Program-made: the position numbers and the translations under genes
NCBI RefSeq assembly: GCF_000178855.1
Contig: NZ_ADVG01000004.1
Span: 744,001-808,000 of the forward strand
Length of the DNA stretch: 64,000 nucleotides
Source: Ktedonobacter racemifer DSM 44963
GTDB lineage: Bacteria > Chloroflexota > Ktedonobacteria > Ktedonobacterales > Ktedonobacteraceae
Reading direction: 5' to 3'
Shown: piece by piece, positions 62,252 through 64,000 of the stretch
Layout of the letters: every line of letters starts with the position of its first letter
Position numbering within the stretch: the stretch's first letter is position 1
The notes under the pieces: generated by a model
What the model saw: only the letters and a program-made list of their open reading frames with translations
Databases searched by the model: none
What the model was told of the DNA's origin: nothing

Positions 62252-63507
62252 AAATTAGGCTCCATTGACAAGATATGGATATGCAAAAGACCATATTTCC
62301 CTCAATGGAGCCATCGAAACAATTTTGCCCTCATTCGATGTGTTGCGCAAGAGGGCAAATCGGGGCAGGCAACATCGTCATTCATGATCGCAAGCGAGAG
62401 CGCTATCGCTGTACGCGTTGTCGCAAAACCTTCAGCGCGCGCCGAGGAACCATGCTTGAGGGACTGCGCAAGCCAACCGAGCTCATTGTCATTGTGGTGA
62501 CGCTGCTCTCGTATGGCTGTCCGCTTCAAGCCATCGTTCATGCCTTCGGCCTCGATGAACGCACCGTGGCCAGTTGGCGAGATCGAGCCGGAATCCATTG
62601 CCAACAGGTCCATCAAGACATCGTTGAGACCGCCCAATTGGATCTGCAACATGTGCAGGCCGATGAGATCCGCGTCAAAGGCTGCAAGATGGTCGCTTGG
62701 ATGGGTCTGGCCATCATGGTCAAGACACGTCTGTGGGTGGCCGGGACCGTCTCACGTACCCGTGATCGCGCCCTGGCTGATCGGCTCTTGCAACAGGTAC
62801 GACGCTGTGCAGAGCCCTTGAAAGCGCTGCTGGTCTTGACTGATGGCTGGTGCGCGTATCCGGGCAGTATCAAGCGAGCCTTTCGTGAAAAGGTGAAAGC
62901 GATGCCAGGGCGAGGACGCGCTCGCTTGGTCGTTTGGTCAGAGTTGCATATTGGGACGGTCATCAAGCGGACGCAGAAGAAACGGGTGGTCGAGGTCACG
63001 CGTAAGATGTCGCATGGCTCACAAGAGGAGGCCGAGCGGCTCCTCCAGCAGTCACAAGGAGGCAATGTGCTCAACACGGCTTTTATTGAGCGCTTGAATG
63101 CCACCATGCGCCAGCGGCTTGCCACCTTGACGCGCAAATGTCGTCAAAGCGCTCGCCACCTGCGTCCACTGGAAACGGGAATGTACCTGCTTGGGACGAC
63201 CTATAACTTCTGTTGGCCGCATCATGAGCTCGGCAAGCCAGTCCATGAGGGCAGAGCCTGCACGCCTGCCATGGCGGCTGGGCTGACTGATCATATCTGG
63301 AGCATAAGCGAACTCTTGCACTACAAAGTGGCTCCTCCTGCATGGGTTGAACCCAAGCAACGAGGACGGCGAAAGAAACAGGCACGTGAGCCGCTTTCTG
63401 TAGCCGAGCCTGCTCGCCTTCGGCCGCTGGTTCGGCTACGCAAGGGGGTCCTGTGCTCAGCCACCGGTTAGCGGGGTTCTACCTGCCAATTGGAATAGAC
63501 ATCAAAT
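62252..63507 (+). mobile_element. IS1-like/DDE insertion sequence
   Basis: 1,256 bp bounded by TTGCAA on both sides (62246-62251 and 63508-63513), the likely target duplication. Weakly similar inverted ends (GGCTCCATTGACA and TTCCAATTGGCA) support the limits. It carries one transposase. Confidence 0.7.
62275..63471 (+). CDS. IS1-like DDE transposase with N-terminal zinc finger
   Basis: 398 aa from ATG 62275 (an alternative is ATG 62305). The N-terminal Cys-rich finger reads CPHSMCCARGQ...RYRCTRCRKTFSARRGT, then a helix-turn-helix (YGCPLQAIVHAFGLDERTVAS). The DDE core has VQADEIRVKG (Asp), LLVLTDGWCAYPGSI (Asp) and NTAFIERLNATMRQRLATLT (Glu). Appears intact. Confidence 0.88.
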   Translation: MDMQKTIFPSMEPSKQFCPHSMCCARGQIGAGNIVIHDRKRERYRCTRCRKTFSARRGTMLEGLRKPTELIVIVVTLLSYGCPLQAIVHAFGLDERTVASWRDRAGIHCQQVHQDIVETAQLDLQHVQADEIRVKGCKMVAWMGLAIMVKTRLWVAGTVSRTRDRALADRLLQQVRRCAEPLKALLVLTDGWCAYPGSIKRAFREKVKAMPGRGRARLVVWSELHIGTVIKRTQKKRVVEVTRKMSHGSQEEAERLLQQSQGGNVLNTAFIERLNATMRQRLATLTRKCRQSARHLRPLETGMYLLGTTYNFCWPHHELGKPVHEGRACTPAMAAGLTDHIWSISELLHYKVAPPAWVEPKQRGRRKKQAREPLSVAEPARLRPLVRLRKGVLCSATG

Positions 63508-63526
63508 TTGCAATTTGACTGATCAT
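63508..63526 (-). pseudogene. Start fragment of the membrane-protein gene
   Basis: ATG at 63526 behind AAGGG encodes MISQIA before the IS boundary. It lies 36 bp after the gene at the right edge, likely as its operon partner. Confidence 0.55.
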
Positions 63527-63562
63527 ATACTATTTCCCTTGACTAACATGTTTTTCGCGTTT

Positions 63563-64000
63563 CTAGAACAGTGAATCGATAATAGAAAAACTCTCGAGAG
63601 GCTTTTCGTCCAGCGTTGAGAGCTGAATTTTCTGCTGATTGAGTAAATAGCGAAATGCCTCAGCACCCTCTTGTGGTCCAAAAGCGAGGCCTTTCATGAG
63701 GTCGGCCATAGTCTTGCGCCCATCAATTGCCGCATAGAGACGCCTGGCGTTCTTGTCCGCAAGGATCGCTGCGTTCGCGAATGGGTTATCCGCCTGAAAC
63801 GCCTCCAGGTCTTGTGCGCGTCGGGGCACAATATCTGCGAGCGTCAGACCTGAAAAAGACTTCCTTGACTGCTTATCGGGAGTTGGCGACAAGAGAGCAT
63901 CAGGAGCGGCAAGAAAGCGGCGATTGATCAAAATACGCAAGGCCTGCTCTAAAATAAAGGCGATGGCGCGCTCCTGCTCTTTCGAGAGAGAAGATTGTGA
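63563..64000 (-). CDS. C-terminal part of an unrecognised protein (DUF4388-like region)
   Basis: The frame enters from the window edge and gives 145 residues to the stop at 63563: SQSSLSKEQERAIAFILEQA, RRAQDLEAFQADNPFANAAI, LYAAIDGRKTMADLMKGLAF and EAFRYLLNQQKIQLSTLDEK. The final winged-helix-like segment (IDGRKTMADLMKGLAFGPQE) resembles the C-terminal module of DUF4388/PatA-like proteins used in gliding and filament signalling. Start and full length lie outside the window. Confidence 0.6.
   Translation of the reverse strand, partial: SQSSLSKEQERAIAFILEQALRILINRRFLAAPDALLSPTPDKQSRKSFSGLTLADIVPRRAQDLEAFQADNPFANAAILADKNARRLYAAIDGRKTMADLMKGLAFGPQEGAEAFRYLLNQQKIQLSTLDEKPLESFSIIDSLF

Noticed and set aside
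1..64000. CRISPR array, tRNA or rRNA genes
   Set aside because: No regularly spaced direct repeats and no cloverleaf or rRNA-like stretch was found on either strand; a proper covariance search was not possible by eye.

Overview
This looks like a chromosomal stretch of a multicellular, filament-forming Chloroflexota bacterium of the Ktedonobacteria type. That is inferred from gene families and style (type II NADH dehydrogenase, WD40-tailed Ser/Thr kinase, S53 sedolisin, GH30/GH172 enzymes, many IS607/IS701/group II intron insertions, a GC content in the 50s), not from a marker gene. No rRNA, tRNA or CRISPR array was seen.

Layout. 1-1 kb: the start of a gas-vesicle GvpL/F gene leaves the left edge, divergent from a 46-codon basic ORF. 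1-5.8 kb: a four-gene leftward operon (LLM oxidoreductase, FAD monooxygenase fused to an old-yellow-enzyme domain, SDR, enoyl-CoA hydratase) of the aromatic acyl-CoA type. 6.1-7.9 kb: MarR regulator plus epoxide hydrolase. 8.1-9.5 kb: PQQ-propeller lipoprotein. 9.7-12.6 kb: FMN riboswitch and ribBA-ribH-ribE. 12.9-17.8 kb: a conserved unknown, an FMN alpha-hydroxy-acid oxidase, a secreted phosphoesterase with a Pho-box-like promoter, and NDH-2. The window is rich in flavoenzymes beside the riboflavin operon.

18.1-30.3 kb is an insertion graveyard. Once the insertions are removed, two host genes reassemble in frame. A truncated haemoglobin of 250 aa is cut by a deleted Tn3-family transposon and by an IS607 element. 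A glyoxalase-like protein of 206 aa is cut by a tnpB-only IS200/IS605-type element, itself carrying a group II intron, and by an IS701-like element. An intact ohr gene lies between them. A second IS607 copy (47.8-50.0 kb, same orientation) lies beside remnants of a histidine kinase and a sigma-70 factor. An IS1-like element near the right edge splits a membrane-protein gene.

30.4-47.1 kb holds housekeeping and exported functions: metallophosphoesterase, cupin, APH-like kinase, two tandem M3 oligopeptidases, glucuronate isomerase, YtxH protein, S53 protease, YbaK deacylase, O-methyltransferase, DUF4352 protein, PAS protein and RecD2. 50.4-61.4 kb: HflX, MazG-like, DoxD-Rieske fusion, GH172, LLM oxidoreductase, GH30, WD40 kinase and DUF2277. 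The right edge holds the end of an unrecognised gene.

Two non-coding themes recur. Nearly every transcription unit ends in a long, almost perfect hairpin (arms of about 15-38 bp) whose sequence differs at each site, often with a short conserved GC-rich mini-hairpin beside it. Separately, a dispersed palindrome built on GCGTCTACATATAATGGTA occurs four times, once between the riboswitch and ribBA and once against a truncated kinase gene.
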